Assembly (NCBI RefSeq): GCF_030269925.1
Contig: NC_085128.1
Span: 8,744,501-8,808,500 of the forward strand
Source: Bombyx mori
Lineage: Eukaryota > Arthropoda > Insecta > Lepidoptera > Bombycidae
Length of the DNA: 64,000 nt
Direction: 5' to 3'
Shown: in pieces, positions 46,657 to 58,659 of the stretch
Numbering within the stretch: the first letter of the stretch is position 1
Layout: each line of letters starts with the position of its first letter
Made by a program: the position numbers and the translations under genes
Notes under the pieces: model-generated
What the model was told of the DNA's origin: nothing
The model's database searches: none
The model's input: the letters and a program-made list of their open reading frames with translations, nothing else

Positions 46657-46896
46657 CTGGTGGTAGGACCTCTTGTGAGTCCGCGTGGGTAGGTACCACC
46701 ACCCCGCCTATTTCTGCCGTGAAGCAGTAATGCGTTTCGGCTGGAAGGGCGGGGCAGCCTTTGTGACTATACTGAGACCTTAGAACTCATATCTCAAGGT
46801 GGGTGGCGCATTTACATTGTAGATGTCTACGGGCTCCAGTAACCACTTAACACAAGGGCTGTGAGCTCGTCCACCAATTAAGCAATAAAAAAAAAG
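46657..46896 (+). mobile_element. Bm1 SINE, 5'-truncated
   Basis: From TACTGGTGGTAGGACCTC to AAGCAATAAAAAAAA. Confidence 0.93.
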
Positions 46897-46934
46897 ATTC
46901 ATAATTGCTAAAATAATTAAAAGCTATTCAAAAT

Positions 46935-47125
46935 CTATATTTTCGCATTGGGTTCGCAACACGTGTGTCGGTTCGCGGGCGGGAACGCGCCGCGACGTGG
47001 CGATCGGAGCGCTGATGGCGGGGAGGTTGCGCGGGTGACGTAATCCGCGCGGTTCGATACTCTCGAAAGGCTGCGAGGTCGACGGCCGCTAGACGCGGAA
47101 CCGCAGCCTACACGACCGCTCAATT
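46935..47125. promoter_or_regulatory. GC/CpG-rich promoter-like block
   Basis: A CpG-rich island with an E-box CACGTG (46961-46966) and a CRE-like TGACGTAA near 47036. It lies between two Bm1 copies. No coding exon was recognised in or near it, and the transcript direction is unknown. Confidence 0.35.
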
Positions 47126-47193
47126 AAACATACAGCATTCGCCGAACAATATAATACAACGTTTTGCTTTCTGGTGTTACGCTTTAATTGTAA

Positions 47194-47321
47194 CTACGGT
47201 CTCAAACTTATATCTCAAGGTGGGTGGCGCATTTACGTTGTGGATGTCTATGGGCTCCAGTAACCACTTAACACCAGGTGGGCTGTGAGCTCGTCCACCC
47301 ATCTAAGCAATAAAAAAAAAT
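47194..47321 (+). mobile_element. Bm1 SINE 3' fragment
   Basis: From ACGGTCTCAAACTTATATCT to AAGCAATAAAAAAAAA. Confidence 0.92.
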
Positions 47322-48150
47322 GTTTATCCATTTATTTATTTTTAACTTTCTATACTTGACAGTATAAAGGCGGACTTAATGCCATAGGCATTTTCTGACA
47401 GTCTACCTTTAGGGGAGTGTAGAGATGAACCTTTGGTAGGTGTAGTGTGATAGTGATACACATAATATTACTTGTACTGGCAAATATTTTCTTAAGTGCC
47501 GTTTCAATTAACTTCATAAATAATCAACTTAACATTATTCACGGCAAACCATTTTAGCTTTAGTGTCAGACCTTAAGTGCTTCCAAATTTGAAATAAATG
47601 CCTAAAACTAAGCTAGAAGAAGTTTTAGAAAAATCATCGTCTCTCAGTTTCTAGAGCAAGTTAGAGCATGTGAGAAAAGTAAGCAAAGTTAGTGCAATAA
47701 TGAGTCCAAGTGAGAGGCAAACGAGAAGGGCCGCCGAGAGCGAGTTACACAAGAAGGGTTACAAAACTATGGCAATGAACCCGAGTGAACCTGAACCTTG
47801 CGAACCGCTAGCCGCCGATGGCAACAGAAGTCGTAAACATCGTTGAATGCATTCGATTTTATTAAAAACCCGAATCGCATAACTTTTGCATTGCTCATTA
47901 CTATTAACAAAACAACTTTTATTCTACCGGCTCACTTTTTTTTTAATTACACTTGCGAGTTTATTAAATAGTTAAATAATTTTCAACAATTTCAGCTTGC
48001 CGTAATAGATCTGATCATTAGCCGCATGAATCCCAACCCAGCTTTGTTGTGACTACCAGAAAATTTCGTATACATTATACATACACAAAATGCATTTGAT
48101 GAAACGCAACATATGTTTTTGGTACTCTACCTACAACCGGCCTACCTACA
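47322..48150. other. AT-rich DNA, no gene recognised
   Basis: 47690-47850 is somewhat GC-richer, with AATGAGTCCAAGTGAGAGGC, and could be a UTR. There is no supported frame. Confidence 0.4.
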
Positions 48151-48154
48151 AGCG

Positions 48155-48521
48155 ATGCAACGGTACCAATTTTTCTAATGAAATACGTACTTAGCAAATT
48201 TTCACGATTGACTTCCACGGTGAAGGAATAACATCGTGTAATAAAAATCAAAGCCGCAAAATTATAATTGGCGTAATTACTGGTGGTAGGACCTCTTGTG
48301 AGTCCGCACGGACAGATACCACCACCCTGCCTATTTCTACCGTGAAGCAGTAATGCGTTTCGGTTTGAAGGGTGGGAGAGCTGCTGTAACTATACTTGAC
48401 ACCTTAAAACTTATATCTCAAGTTGGGTGGTGAATTACGTTGTAGATGTCTATGGGCTCCAGTAAGCACTTAACACCAGGTGGGCTGTGAGCTCGTCCAC
48501 CCATCTAAGCAATAAAAAAAA
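48155..48521 (+). mobile_element. Bm1 SINE, lacking only the tRNA-like head
   Basis: From GGTACCAATTTTTCTAATG, just after the B box, to AAGCAATAAAAAAAA. Confidence 0.93.
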
Positions 48522-48600
48522 CCTTCACGCAAGTGTAAACAATCAACATTGAACACCAATAAATGATTAATAAATGATAAATGAATATTGGCAACGCATA

Positions 48601-49567
48601 AGATCGCTGGAGTCATGGTCCAGACGGCTGGCCGATCCTTCGGCTGGTCGTAGGACCGTCGAGGCGATTCGCCCGGTTCTTGTGAATTAGGTGAATCGTG
48701 ACAGAGGACGCCTCACTTTCCGGCTCACGCAGGTGGTCACTGGGCATGGTTGCTTCGGTGAGTTCCTGCACCGGATCGGAGCCGAGCCGACGGCAGAGTG
48801 CCACCATTGTGGTTGCGACTTGGACACGGCGGAGCACACGCTCGTCGCCTGCCCCGCATGGGAGGGGTGGCGCCGTGTCCTCGTCGCAAAAATAGGAAAC
48901 GACTTGTCGTTGCCGAGTGTTGTGGCATCGATGCTCGGCCACGACGAGTCGTGGAAGGCGATGCTCAACTTCTGCGAATGCACCGTCTCGCAGAAGGAGG
49001 CGGCGGAGCGCGTGTGAGACGCGCAAGCCCGCCGCCGCGGCGCCGTCGAGCGGGGGCCAGGGAGGCGGATTTCGCCCAAGCCCTGGACCTCTAAGTGTTT
49101 CGGGTCCCCTTCATTTGTCGGTCTGGGGACCGGCGAAGGGGGCCTAAGAAGACGACGTGCAAGCTGCTCTGCACGCATTTTACGCAAGAGCATCCGGGTG
49201 ATGGAAGGCCGGCTATCCTCGACCCACGCTGGTTCTGACCCAGCGGGGTATTCCGTAGGATAACCCATTCTAACCGGCGCCATCTAGGCGGGCTCCGGAT
49301 AGCCTGCCGACCGAGAGGGCTGGTGGTCGTGGCGCCGACGACTGCTGGTCAGGCGTCCCGAGGGGGAGGGTGATGGGAGAGATGTGCACTAAACGCTTCA
49401 CTTTCCCCCCTTTGCCTTTTCATGGGTTCTGTCTCATTCGAGGTTCGGACGCGGGTTGTTGAGCGACAGGAGGTTTTAGTCAGTTCGACTCCGACATGCC
49501 CCGCCCTCCATCCCCAGGGGAGGGCGGAAGTAAGGCGATTTCCTCCTGACCAAAAAAAAAAAAAAAA
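48601..49567 (+). pseudogene. R1-clade LINE, 5'-truncated, C-terminal frame nearly intact
   Basis: From 48601 the frame reads RSLESWSRRLADPSAGRRTV, has a TAG at 48689-48691 where the family has Trp, and continues open to TGA at 49015-49017. The continuing part (LTFRLTQVVTGHGCFGEFLH, then CHHCGCDLDTAEHTLVAC) is the zinc-binding CCHC region at the end of R1-clade ORF2. It ends at SQKEAAERV. A GC-rich 3' UTR follows and closes with a poly(A) of about 17 bases at 49552-49567. The whole element is strongly GC-rich against AT-rich flanks and has one visible break, so the insertion is young. Confidence 0.9.
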
Positions 49568-51030
49568 TAGATTTTAGTTATATGTACATAGAACGAGGAT
49601 TCAAATGTATATTCAAGTGTAAATATGAATTCTATTGATGGGCGTTAAAAACAAAAAATTAATGGTAAAACTTCGTATGTATATTTATTACTTTGTCTTT
49701 TTTAGACAGTAAATAGTTTATAAGATACCCAAAAATGGTATATGTTTCATTATATGATTAAAATTACAAATTTAAAATACATGAATCCGTAAGAGTATTT
49801 CAAATTTATTACAATAATTTTGATACAGTAAAAAATGAACTGTATAAATTTTACAAGATTCAAATGAACCAACAGTTAATTGTAATCAACTTTGAACGAA
49901 AAGTAAAATAATAATAATAATATGATTGCTCAAACAAACGATCATTTGCGAAGTTCAGGTTAGACACTATTAACATACTCTAAAGTGTCATATTTTAAAG
50001 GCAGCGAAAGCTTAACCTGCCCTTAATATCTCTTAAAATTATATAATTTGTATATTAAAAATCATAAACGACAAAATGTTGAACACATCTGTAGTTCGTG
50101 TTGCAACGGCCGTGGAAATAGTACCTGCAGGCTGCATCGTAGCGGTGCGCGATCCCTGCGCCAAGCTGCGTCCCGCGCAATGCGGAAACTAACATTTGCT
50201 GCCACAATCGAAATAATACACAGAAGTCTCACAAAACAATAGTGAATCTCATTAATTATACTTTCAACACTAACACGATCCGATATCATAATCAAAGATA
50301 ATATATAGGCTTTAAGGACGTATCTTTCACCGTGAACTAGTATTTTATGTAGTTTTAAGGCCTTAGTTAAATGGAATATAATGCAAGCGATAATTATTAC
50401 CATAAAGAACGAGACTGTACTTATTCATAACAACTGAGACATGGACAAATGTAATTCATGTTGTGATTTGTATAAGCTCTAGTCCATGTATTGATCAACT
50501 ATAGTACAAATGAAAAAGAAGTACATTTACACCAAATTAATACCACTGTGAAAAGACAAAAAAATATACCTTCTGCATATCATGGTTTGTGATCACACAC
50601 TGCGCTATCAACCACCGTTCGCACAGCTAGATAAACTCACTCGCATTGTTATTTTATGAATTTATCTAGTCAATTATTATGATAATCACATCTCGTTATT
50701 GCGAAGCGTGGAAAGTGGGCGTGAACCGTGAATGAACACATAATTAAATCTAAATGTTTACGGTTTAAGCAATTGCCATCTAAGTTATATTCTTACGGCC
50801 CATGTTACACTGAATACCCTCTTCTATAATTGCTATTCTCAGTGAACTGTTGTTGAAGAACAAAGAGTGGATCAATAGAACTTAAGCGTTCAATTTCAAT
50901 ATGGACAACGCTGTTCATTTTGTGCTTGGGCTTCTGTTTCGGTTGTAGATAAAAGTTGTTTAAGCACTCATTTTTATTATTATTAAATTTTCTTCCTATT
51001 CTAGTGATTTCGAGGGGTTATACTAAATTC
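49568..51030. other. mostly AT-rich; CpG-richer patch at 50085-50195
   Basis: 50085-50195 is the only GC-rich part, with a donor-like CTGCAG|GTACTA on the minus strand. It might be a first exon. No gene was assigned. Confidence 0.35.
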
Positions 51031-51034
51031 ACTG

Positions 51035-51456
51035 GGCGAGTAAGTGAGCTCACAGAGCTCTAATCTGTGGACGTTGTTTTTTTTTCCTACCTATGCTGAT
51101 GGCCCTGAGAGGCTATTTCAGCTTCTCCTTGACGTGTAGGTGAGCTCACGGAGCTCATATTTGGTAAGTTGCTAGTACTGGCTCTAGCAAGGGCAGTGCT
51201 TCGCAGAATCTACCACTGGATCGGAAACGCGACCCACTGAGAAGATCCGGCGAGAAACTCAGTGGGCTGTGTCTATGGGTTAATTTACTCGTCGAGCCCT
51301 TCGTCGCAAGCGACGGGTTCGACGAGGACGGTGACCGGTGGACGTTGCTAACACTAGCCTTAGCAAGAACAATGCTTCGCAGAATCTACCACGGGATTGG
51401 AAACGCGGCTCGCGTGAAAACTGAGAAGATCCAACGAGAAACTCAGTGGGCATCAC
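51035..51456 (-). mobile_element. older jockey-like LINE 3' UTR, split by a younger copy
   Basis: The two halves, 51035-51076 (GTGAGCTCACAGAGCTCTAA) and 51348-51456 (CTAACACTAGCCTTAGCAAG AACAATGC), form one diverged tail when the insert 51077-51338 and one target copy are left out. Confidence 0.85.
51077..51338 (-). mobile_element. younger jockey-like LINE 3' end inserted in an older copy
   Basis: A T-run, the 3' UTR in reverse complement, the stop codon and the last RT codons (GTCGAGCCCTTCGTCGCAAG CGACGGG). It is flanked by a 9-bp duplication TGGACGTTG (51068-51076 and 51339-51347). Confidence 0.9.
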
Positions 51457-51477
51457 TAATGATAGAACGTAATGCAA

Positions 51478-51690
51478 TCCCGCACGGGTATGTCACCAGG
51501 TATAACATCGTTACATCAATTTCTATCGTGAAGCCTTGCGTTTCGATTTGAAGGGTGGTACAGTCTTTGTGTTATAAAGTTGGTACTACGCGACTCAAGG
51601 TGGGTGGCGATATTCGCCTTGTAGGTAATATCGTTAAGATTCAATAGAAGAGAATACCAGAGCTATCAACTCATTTATCCGTCTATGACG
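51478..51690 (+). mobile_element. degenerate Bm1 SINE
   Basis: CCCGCACGGGTATGTCACC, GCGTTTCGATTTGAAGGGTG and ACTCAAGGTGGGTGGCGA in Bm1 order with many changes. Confidence 0.75.
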
Positions 51691-51699
51691 TAATCGATT

Positions 51700-52680
51700 C
51701 TATTAAAAACAGTATTATTGTCTTACCACATCAAAATTTTTAAAACCCACTTTTAGCATTGTCTAGAAAGTGTCTACAATTTTGTTATTGTTGATAAAAT
51801 ATTGACAATATCAATCGAACGGACAACTAATGAGTTCGTTGACCTTGCGTGGGAATGTTTTATTTCGAATAATTCGCAAGTTTTGTAAGTTCTTACCTCT
51901 CTGGTTATAATTGATAAAATTCAATTTTATTTTATTCCTTACGACCTCTAATACTAAAAGATCTTTTAAAAAAATCAATACGTCAATTCAAAAGACATCA
52001 ACGTGCGCTAAAACGTTTGCCATGCGCTTGATTGCCTCCGCGAACAACATCGTTAAACAGGGAATTCACAATCTTATTTCAAAGTGATAAGATCTAAATT
52101 AACTTAAAGTTACTAGAACTAGTTTTAGAACAAACATTTTCATGAAGCGTCGTTCTTGACCTTATCCTGAATTTAAGATTATATTAGGAAAAAAACACGC
52201 AATAGCTTTTCTAAATTATTTTCTTAACGTATCTACGTTGAAGATTATATTTGTTTTTTTTTAATATAATGAGCGAAACGAGTTCACAGACTACCCAGTT
52301 CTGAACGACTATCAGAGCCAATATACACAGAATACTCACTTTGACAACTTGATTGAAATAACAGTAACAATTATAAGCTCCTCAATATCTTACCATACAC
52401 GTATCCCATTAATAGAGAGACTCTGGTAGGTAGACTTCTAAGGATAAATGATATACAAACAGAACCGTCACATCTCATATTTAATATGACCTTTGTATAA
52501 ATGAAGGAAGTCTAAGGGTCAACTGTATATGAAGACGGCTGTGTTATCCTTCTAGATGAAACGGCTAACTGCTTTGCTACAGAAATAGGCAAAAAGGTAG
52601 TAGTACCTAATCATGCCGGCTAACAATACACAATATTATCAGTAAAATTAACGATTATTATCTAGCTAGACAGCGTAACA
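51700..52680. other. AT-rich DNA, no gene recognised
   Basis: Nothing seen. Confidence 0.5.
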
Positions 52681-52689
52681 GGAGCGCTC

Positions 52690-53023
52690 TGAGGAATTAT
52701 TCGAAATGTTGCGATCATCTCGTTTTTACCACCGCACCGCCCGCCACCGGAGTAGAGTTCATCCATACTACCTGGAGTCACTGCGATCATCCACAGTGCG
52801 TTTCCAGAGGTATTTTTTACCACGTACCATCCGGCTATGGAATAAGCTCTCCTCTACGGTATTTCCCGAGCGCTATGACATGTCCTTCTTCAAACGAGGC
52901 TTGTGGAGAGTATTAAGCGGTAGGCAGTGGCTTGGGTCTGCCCCTGGCATTGCTAAAGTCCATGGGCGACGGTAACCACTCACCATCAGGCCGCTCGTCT
53001 GCCTACAAGGGCAATAAAAAAAA
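52690..53023 (+). mobile_element. CR1/jockey-type LINE, 3' end with readable C-terminus
   Basis: An open frame from 52706 to 52975 encodes an RT C-terminus: FYHRTARHRSRVHPYYLESL, then LWNKLSSTVFPERYDMSFFK and RGLWRVLSG. A short 3' UTR follows (GGTAACCACTCACCATCAGG, CTACAAGGGCAATAAAAAAA). The frame has no stop in the retained part. Confidence 0.87.
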
Positions 53024-53029
53024 TACTAT

Positions 53030-55535
53030 AGTATTATTATGGTAGTAAAACTCTAAAATCATAATGAAGTTCAGTAAAAGTTAAGTTAATCAATTATGTT
53101 ACACGGAATATTATTGACGTATAAACATAGAATGCGCGTTCGCAAACTAGTGGAATACCGCCAAACGCGAACACGGGTAAGGTCGATGAACCCAGTACAC
53201 CCGAACACTCGGTAAAAGTAAAAACTTATATTACTTGGTATAAAATTAAATAACAAAATCACTTTAATTCTGTCTACATCTGTTTTTGGCAATAAAATGA
53301 ATTTTTTATTTTATTTTTCTGATATTTATAATAAAATTATACGAGATTTCTGTTTACTTCGTTTTATTTTTTCACGAGGTTAGCGACCTTTGCCAATGAG
53401 TTTTAATTATTGTTTAATATTATAAAATTCAAGTTGGTATTCTGTTGACTTTAATTCACAAGTATATTCCGATTTGTTATGCTAATTTGTATTTCTCGAT
53501 TGGATTGTATTTTTTGACGAAATAACTTATTATTAAACATAGCTTATTAGCGTTTCAGAATATTTTTTGTTGAACATAATCAAATTATAAATTATATAAG
53601 TGCAAATCTCCGCGTCCTATTATGTAATAAACACGAAATAAAAAATACCGAAACTTGATTTTAAACACACCTCAAAATGGCGTTTGCTTAATCTAGAAAA
53701 AAGTGAGTTTTCATTTCACTATACAAAAATAAATAAGTTTATCCATAACAGAGTGAATGTTGATGAAAAGTGAATCAACCTGACTTTTGGTTCCGCGGCC
53801 ATCGGCGTTCGTTCACCTCACAAATTTTCGTTTCGTTGGTCGTTTCGATGTGTGCGTGACCCCCTTCCACCCGTGGACCCCCCATTCCGCCAGCTTAGAT
53901 CACGACTAGGCACAAATACAGCATTGTTCAAACATCGACAAAAAATCAATGTAGCTCCACACTAAAGGATTATCCGAAGCGTTTTTCAAATGCCAAACTT
54001 ACTCATATTACACTGAAGTATGTAATTCCATCTTTAATAAAAATAATTTGACATCGCAAATCATTCGTACAATGCGTTATTAATATCATTATAGTGTTAT
54101 AATAAAGAAAAATATTTGCGAAGGTCGGAAGCGGATGTGTTAAAAATAAAACGGATTCACAGCAACTAAGCGAAAACAAAGAGGTTCATTTGACGTTTAC
54201 TCTATAAAATTACAAAAGACGGCAAAACAACTGTTAGCCCTCAACGACTTTTCAGCAATTAAAAGACAGTGATGGATAGAAAAAAAAATCATTCTACATT
54301 CATTTTCAACTGCAAATTATATCATCTTGACATTAAAATCCCAGATATATCCACTGCAAGGAAACTAGTTGGACGAGATGAACGCGAATGACCACTTGAA
54401 TAGACAAAAGCCGATGTTGATTCAAATGGAACGACGTTGATGCAAGCCAGGCCTTGTCAATGACCTCTATTTCGCCACAAAATATAACGAACAACTAAAT
54501 TCATTGCCGCAAATTATATTCTATAGCTCCGGTAGACGCGTGGTTTGTTGGCATTTTAAATGGCTTCTTAGTGTCTGATTATTTTAAATTTCAATCACAT
54601 TCATGCTATAAGATAGAGAAAACTATCATCTAAAATAAATTATTTTTGTTTTCCATGTAAAAACCATCTTATTTTAACCACTTCTTGATGTGAAATAGTG
54701 AATGATGCTAAAAGATAATATGATCTAAGCTATTCCCAAATTAAGACAAGTCGCAGCCGAGCCGATTTGAGGTGGAGGCCGTACTACCGATCGAAAATTA
54801 TTGAAAATTGTATTACCATAACTTTTTTTTAATTTTTTTCCAGAAAACTGGGAGAAAGGTTCTTTCCGGTCATTCAATTCAGCAAGTTCAAGATGAACAA
54901 CAAATACATGCTAAAAAATTCCGCTTAATATTTTATACAAACATATTTAGATCTGGTCTTAATACGCTGTACTTTCCTGCTCACATACGTAACACGGTAT
55001 CCAGTTGACGTATGTTTATTTGTTAGGCATCTATATACATATATAGTATATACAATTAGAACACCAAACAATAAAATTTAAAAAAAGCATCTATCTACAA
55101 ATGCGAAACAACGAAAGAAAAAAAAAGCAACGGTAAGTCCACGATTAAACTTTAACATTGCGAATGTTGGTACCCTTCAGATGGTGAAGATAAAGTCATG
55201 GTGACGGATTGATAGAATGACAATTTGGTGAGTAGGCCAGGTACTGTGTAAGACACCGGTCGCGGTTCACCATGGTTCAACGTGACACTTTCAGACGTCA
55301 TAAACAACTTTCCTACTAGCAATGTGCTCAGCGAGCGACCACAGCGCCGCGCATTAATAATGTTTATTTGTGTTAGTGTAAATATAATGTTTTAGTGTTA
55401 TAATGGTTTAGTAAATAACAATCAAAATTGTGTTATTGAAATCGTTAAGGTTATATATAGTTCGGGCCTATATTGTTTTATTGTTCAGGAGATATTTCGA
55501 TGATGATTTTAGTTTTGGTTATGTAAATAGCCCTC
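53030..55535. other. AT-rich DNA, no gene recognised
   Basis: A mildly GC-richer patch lies at 53790-53900 (CCCCCTTCCACCCGTGGACC). No exon was supported. Confidence 0.45.
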
Positions 55536-55540
55536 TACCT

Positions 55541-56195
55541 CCTTTGCCTTCCTATCTGCCAGTAGCCTCAAGATGCTATAATGGCGTTACGTTGACCGAT
55601 GGGTGAGCTCACAAAACTCAGCCTGAAAGAGTAGCTAACATTTGCCCCAGCAAGAACAAACCTTCGTTGAATCTACCTAGAAAGGACATGTCTAGGGTGA
55701 GCAGTTGCCCCGTCGTCTGGATCGGGAATTTAATTTTTTTTTTCTCCTACCTATGCTGATAGCCTTGAGAGGCTACTTGAGAGGCACTTCGCCCTAACGT
55801 GTGTAGGTGAGCTCACGGGGCTCAAGCCGGAGTGTTGCTAACACTGACCCTAGCAAGAACAGTGCTTCGCAGAATCTACCACCGGATCGGAAACGCGACC
55901 CACTGAGAAGATTCGGCGAGAAACTCAGTGGCTGTGTCTATGGGTTAATTCGCTCGTCGAGCCCTTCGTCGCAAGCGATGGGTTCGATGAAGACGGTGAC
56001 CGGAGGAATTTAACTTGCGACGGTTACGTTAAGAGGGTTATTGTGCCGCGCCGCTTTCTCGAAGAAGCGTTCTGACGCTGTATTCAGATACTTGATGATC
56101 GGTTCTAACACCAAGTCAACGTGAAGAATTACATTTCTCACAAACTGTGAAGCTCCGACGGCTATCCTGCAAAAGCTGTAACTAAACTGTATCAC
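55541..56195 (-). pseudogene. older jockey-like LINE with RT C-terminus, split by a younger copy
   Basis: 56195-56014 encodes FSYSFCRIAVGASQFVRNVI, then a segment like EKAARHNNPL, which is the RT C-terminal region also seen at about 950-1090 of the window. 55733-55541 is its diverged 3' UTR. The piece 55734-56004 is a later insertion. Confidence 0.82.
55734..56004 (-). mobile_element. younger jockey-like LINE 3' end inserted in an older copy
   Basis: T-run, 3' UTR and last RT codons in reverse complement, flanked by a 9-bp duplication GGAATTTAA (55725-55733 and 56005-56013). Confidence 0.92.
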
Positions 56196-56199
56196 TCAT

Positions 56200-56625
56200 A
56201 GGGTATGGTACCGTATGCGTGAGTAAACACATCTTCCTTTTACCTTTATTAATGCTCTTTGATTTCTTAACCAATTAACTAATTATAACATGTAATTGTA
56301 ATTTAACGTGTTTATTACATTTCAAGTTTCACTCAATTGAACGTTAAACTGATGTTTGAATCAATGCAATTTAAACCAATCTGATTTAGATTAGAATTTT
56401 TTCTAATATCCCAAAACAATTTTTATACAAAACATAAAAAATGAGTCGAGTGGTGGTGCCTACCCATGTGAGCTCAAAATATACTCTAATTTAATATTGT
56501 TTAATTTGAGTACAAATGAACAAAACTTCAATATTTTGAACATTTAATTATTTTAGGTTCAAAATGTGAATTAAAACATTAAAAAAACTTAACTGAAATT
56601 GACGCAAATCAATAGAAATGATACA
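56200..56625. other. AT-rich DNA, no gene recognised
   Basis: A short Bm1-like GAGTGGTGGTGCCTACCCATG lies near 56440; otherwise nothing. Confidence 0.45.
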
Positions 56626-56631
56626 AAAGTG

Positions 56632-56837
56632 TTTTTTTTTCTTACCTAAGCTGATAGCCTTGAGAGGCTAATTCAGCGTAACCTTAACTAGTGGGTGAGC
56701 TCACGGGGCTCAAACCGGAGTGATGGTAGCACTGACCCTAGCAAGACCAGTGCTTCGCAGAATCTACCACCGGATCGGAAACGCGACCCACTGAGAAGAT
56801 CCGGCGAGAAACTCAGTGGGCTGTCTGTGTCTATGGG
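56632..56837 (-). mobile_element. jockey-like LINE 3' UTR with target duplication
   Basis: T-run then the 3' UTR in reverse complement, flanked by a 10-bp duplication TACAAAAGTG (56622-56631 and 56838-56847). Confidence 0.93.
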
Positions 56838-56849
56838 TACAAAAGTGAA

Positions 56850-58260
56850 AAATCATATCATTACTTGAAGAGATTAAGGAGACGGCGACTCGAAGTAATA
56901 TACATAGCAATGGTATGTTTGTCGAAACGAAACATCTATCCTAGTTGTCAGTACATTCATAGTCACGCCGCAGGGAACCGGGAATGTAACGGGACTTTAA
57001 GTTTCTTTTTTTGTGTTTTTTTTAACCTCGGCCCGTTTAAGGCATTCGGTCTCTGTTAATGACGCTTCACTTTTTCGGGTCTGTGCTTCTATTCCAATTA
57101 AATTACATGTGAAGTTTTGGCGTCAATATAAACTTTATGTATAAGCGATGTGTAACGCTGCGAATCATACAAATAGAGAAAGATAAAACTGCCCAAAGAT
57201 AAAATAGCACAGTACTTATTTCTTCTCTGATAACTTTTTTTTGTTTATTATATTAATGTTATATCAATAGATAAATAAAACATAATAATATATTAGTATT
57301 ATTTTGTATGATTTCTGAAGTTTATCAAACAAATACATATATATTATCAAGCCAAGCCAAGCCAAGATAATGATAAGATAGAGATTTAAATTGCATTAAT
57401 GTATGGTTATTTAATTTAGAGCCGGGTTGCTTTAACTTAATTTATTAAATATATTATTATTAAAATTATTATTAATTTATATTTTAAGTTGCTAAGATAG
57501 AAAGACAATCTTACGGTCCACTTAATGTTAAAATAAAAGCCTAGCGTAACCATAGACACAACGAAATCACAAATCGTGAAATAAAATTATATAAAAAACA
57601 ATTATTTATTTAAGAAATGTACGTATCAAGGACAAGTACTTTTGATAGATTTCCGTTATTGTTCATATAACCTTTTATAACTTTATTCGTTAATTTGTTG
57701 TTCATTCATTCAGTCGCTTACAAAACTGACTATTGATTTATAGTGCTAAAACCAAAACAATGCATATTGGGCAGCTACTTTGTGGTCGAAACGAGGCTCT
57801 TGTTTACTGGTCCTTTGTGTAGATAACGGGAGCCGGCGACGTTGTGTTACGTTGCTTTGTGACGTCACGACGATGCTGCACTTTTTAAACTAAAATGCAC
57901 TTTTCCTGTCACGCTGAGTCCGCTATTTGTAACAGTTGACGTTGTAAACCGGGATCTATAGTAAGTACCTTCCGAGAACGAACGGACCCTCAAACAATGC
58001 GTTCAGAAGATTTATGACTAGCCGTTTCACTTCGAACCGTAATCAATTTAAATTTGAAAAACTGTGCCGCTAAATGTCCACGTACTTTGTTTGTATTTAC
58101 CAACAAGTAGCTCTTGCAATACAATTACATGAATAGGAATTTTGCTAAAACAACATTTCTAAGAAAACGGATTTTGAATTTAATAAGCCTATGTGTTTTT
58201 TGACGTCATAATCATTTAGTCACAAATAGGTTCACACGGTCAAAATCAGCTATTAAATAC
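56850..58260. other. AT-rich DNA; CRE-containing patch near 57860
   Basis: A perfect CRE TGACGTCA lies near 57861 within a moderately GC-rich 57820-57990. A GCCAA repeat (about 4 units) lies near 57350. No exon was recognised. Confidence 0.4.
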
Positions 58261-58262
58261 TA

Positions 58263-58655
58263 CTAGAGGTCCCGCAGTAGTCGAAATTCGACTATAATTA
58301 ATTGGAATTGTAAGTTTGTACACTATTATGATTGTATTCTCAACGCCAAGACTACACTATAGAAAAATATTAATAAGGACTAACAATATTTAATCTATTC
58401 TCAATTTGACCACAGACGTCAAGAACAAAAGGTTGACAATAAATAAATTGTATGCATGCGTGTGTGTGTCAAATACATTGTAGTATGTTTAATGTTTTTT
58501 TTTATTGATTTAATGTATCTTTAATGCATTATTTTAAAAAAATATTAGCATTCTGCACTTCTTCTCTATATTCTCTATAAGTGTGGAAAATTTCATACTC
58601 CTCTGTCCGCGCAATTTTCGTAAAAAGGGATACAAAGTTTTTGCTTCACGTATTA
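58263..58655 (-). mobile_element. Helitron-like element, copy 5, almost full length
   Basis: It begins (3' end) with CTAGAGGTCCCGCAGTAGTC and the hairpin, and ends near CGCGCAATTTTCGTAAAAAG and GCTTCACGTATTATTA. The first bases of the 5' end have changed. Confidence 0.85.
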
Positions 58656-58659
58656 TTAC

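Noticed and set aside
48687..49283. 198-codon minus-strand ORF, the longest in the window
   Set aside because: It is the antisense shadow of the GC-rich R1-clade LINE frame on the plus strand, which carries the recognisable zinc-binding motif.
50055..50195. Minus-strand 46-codon frame with CRYYFHGRC, like a CCCH (makorin-type) zinc finger
   Set aside because: The last spacing is C-x2-H instead of C-x3-H, no second finger or RING follows, and the frame lies in a small GC-rich patch; probably coincidence.
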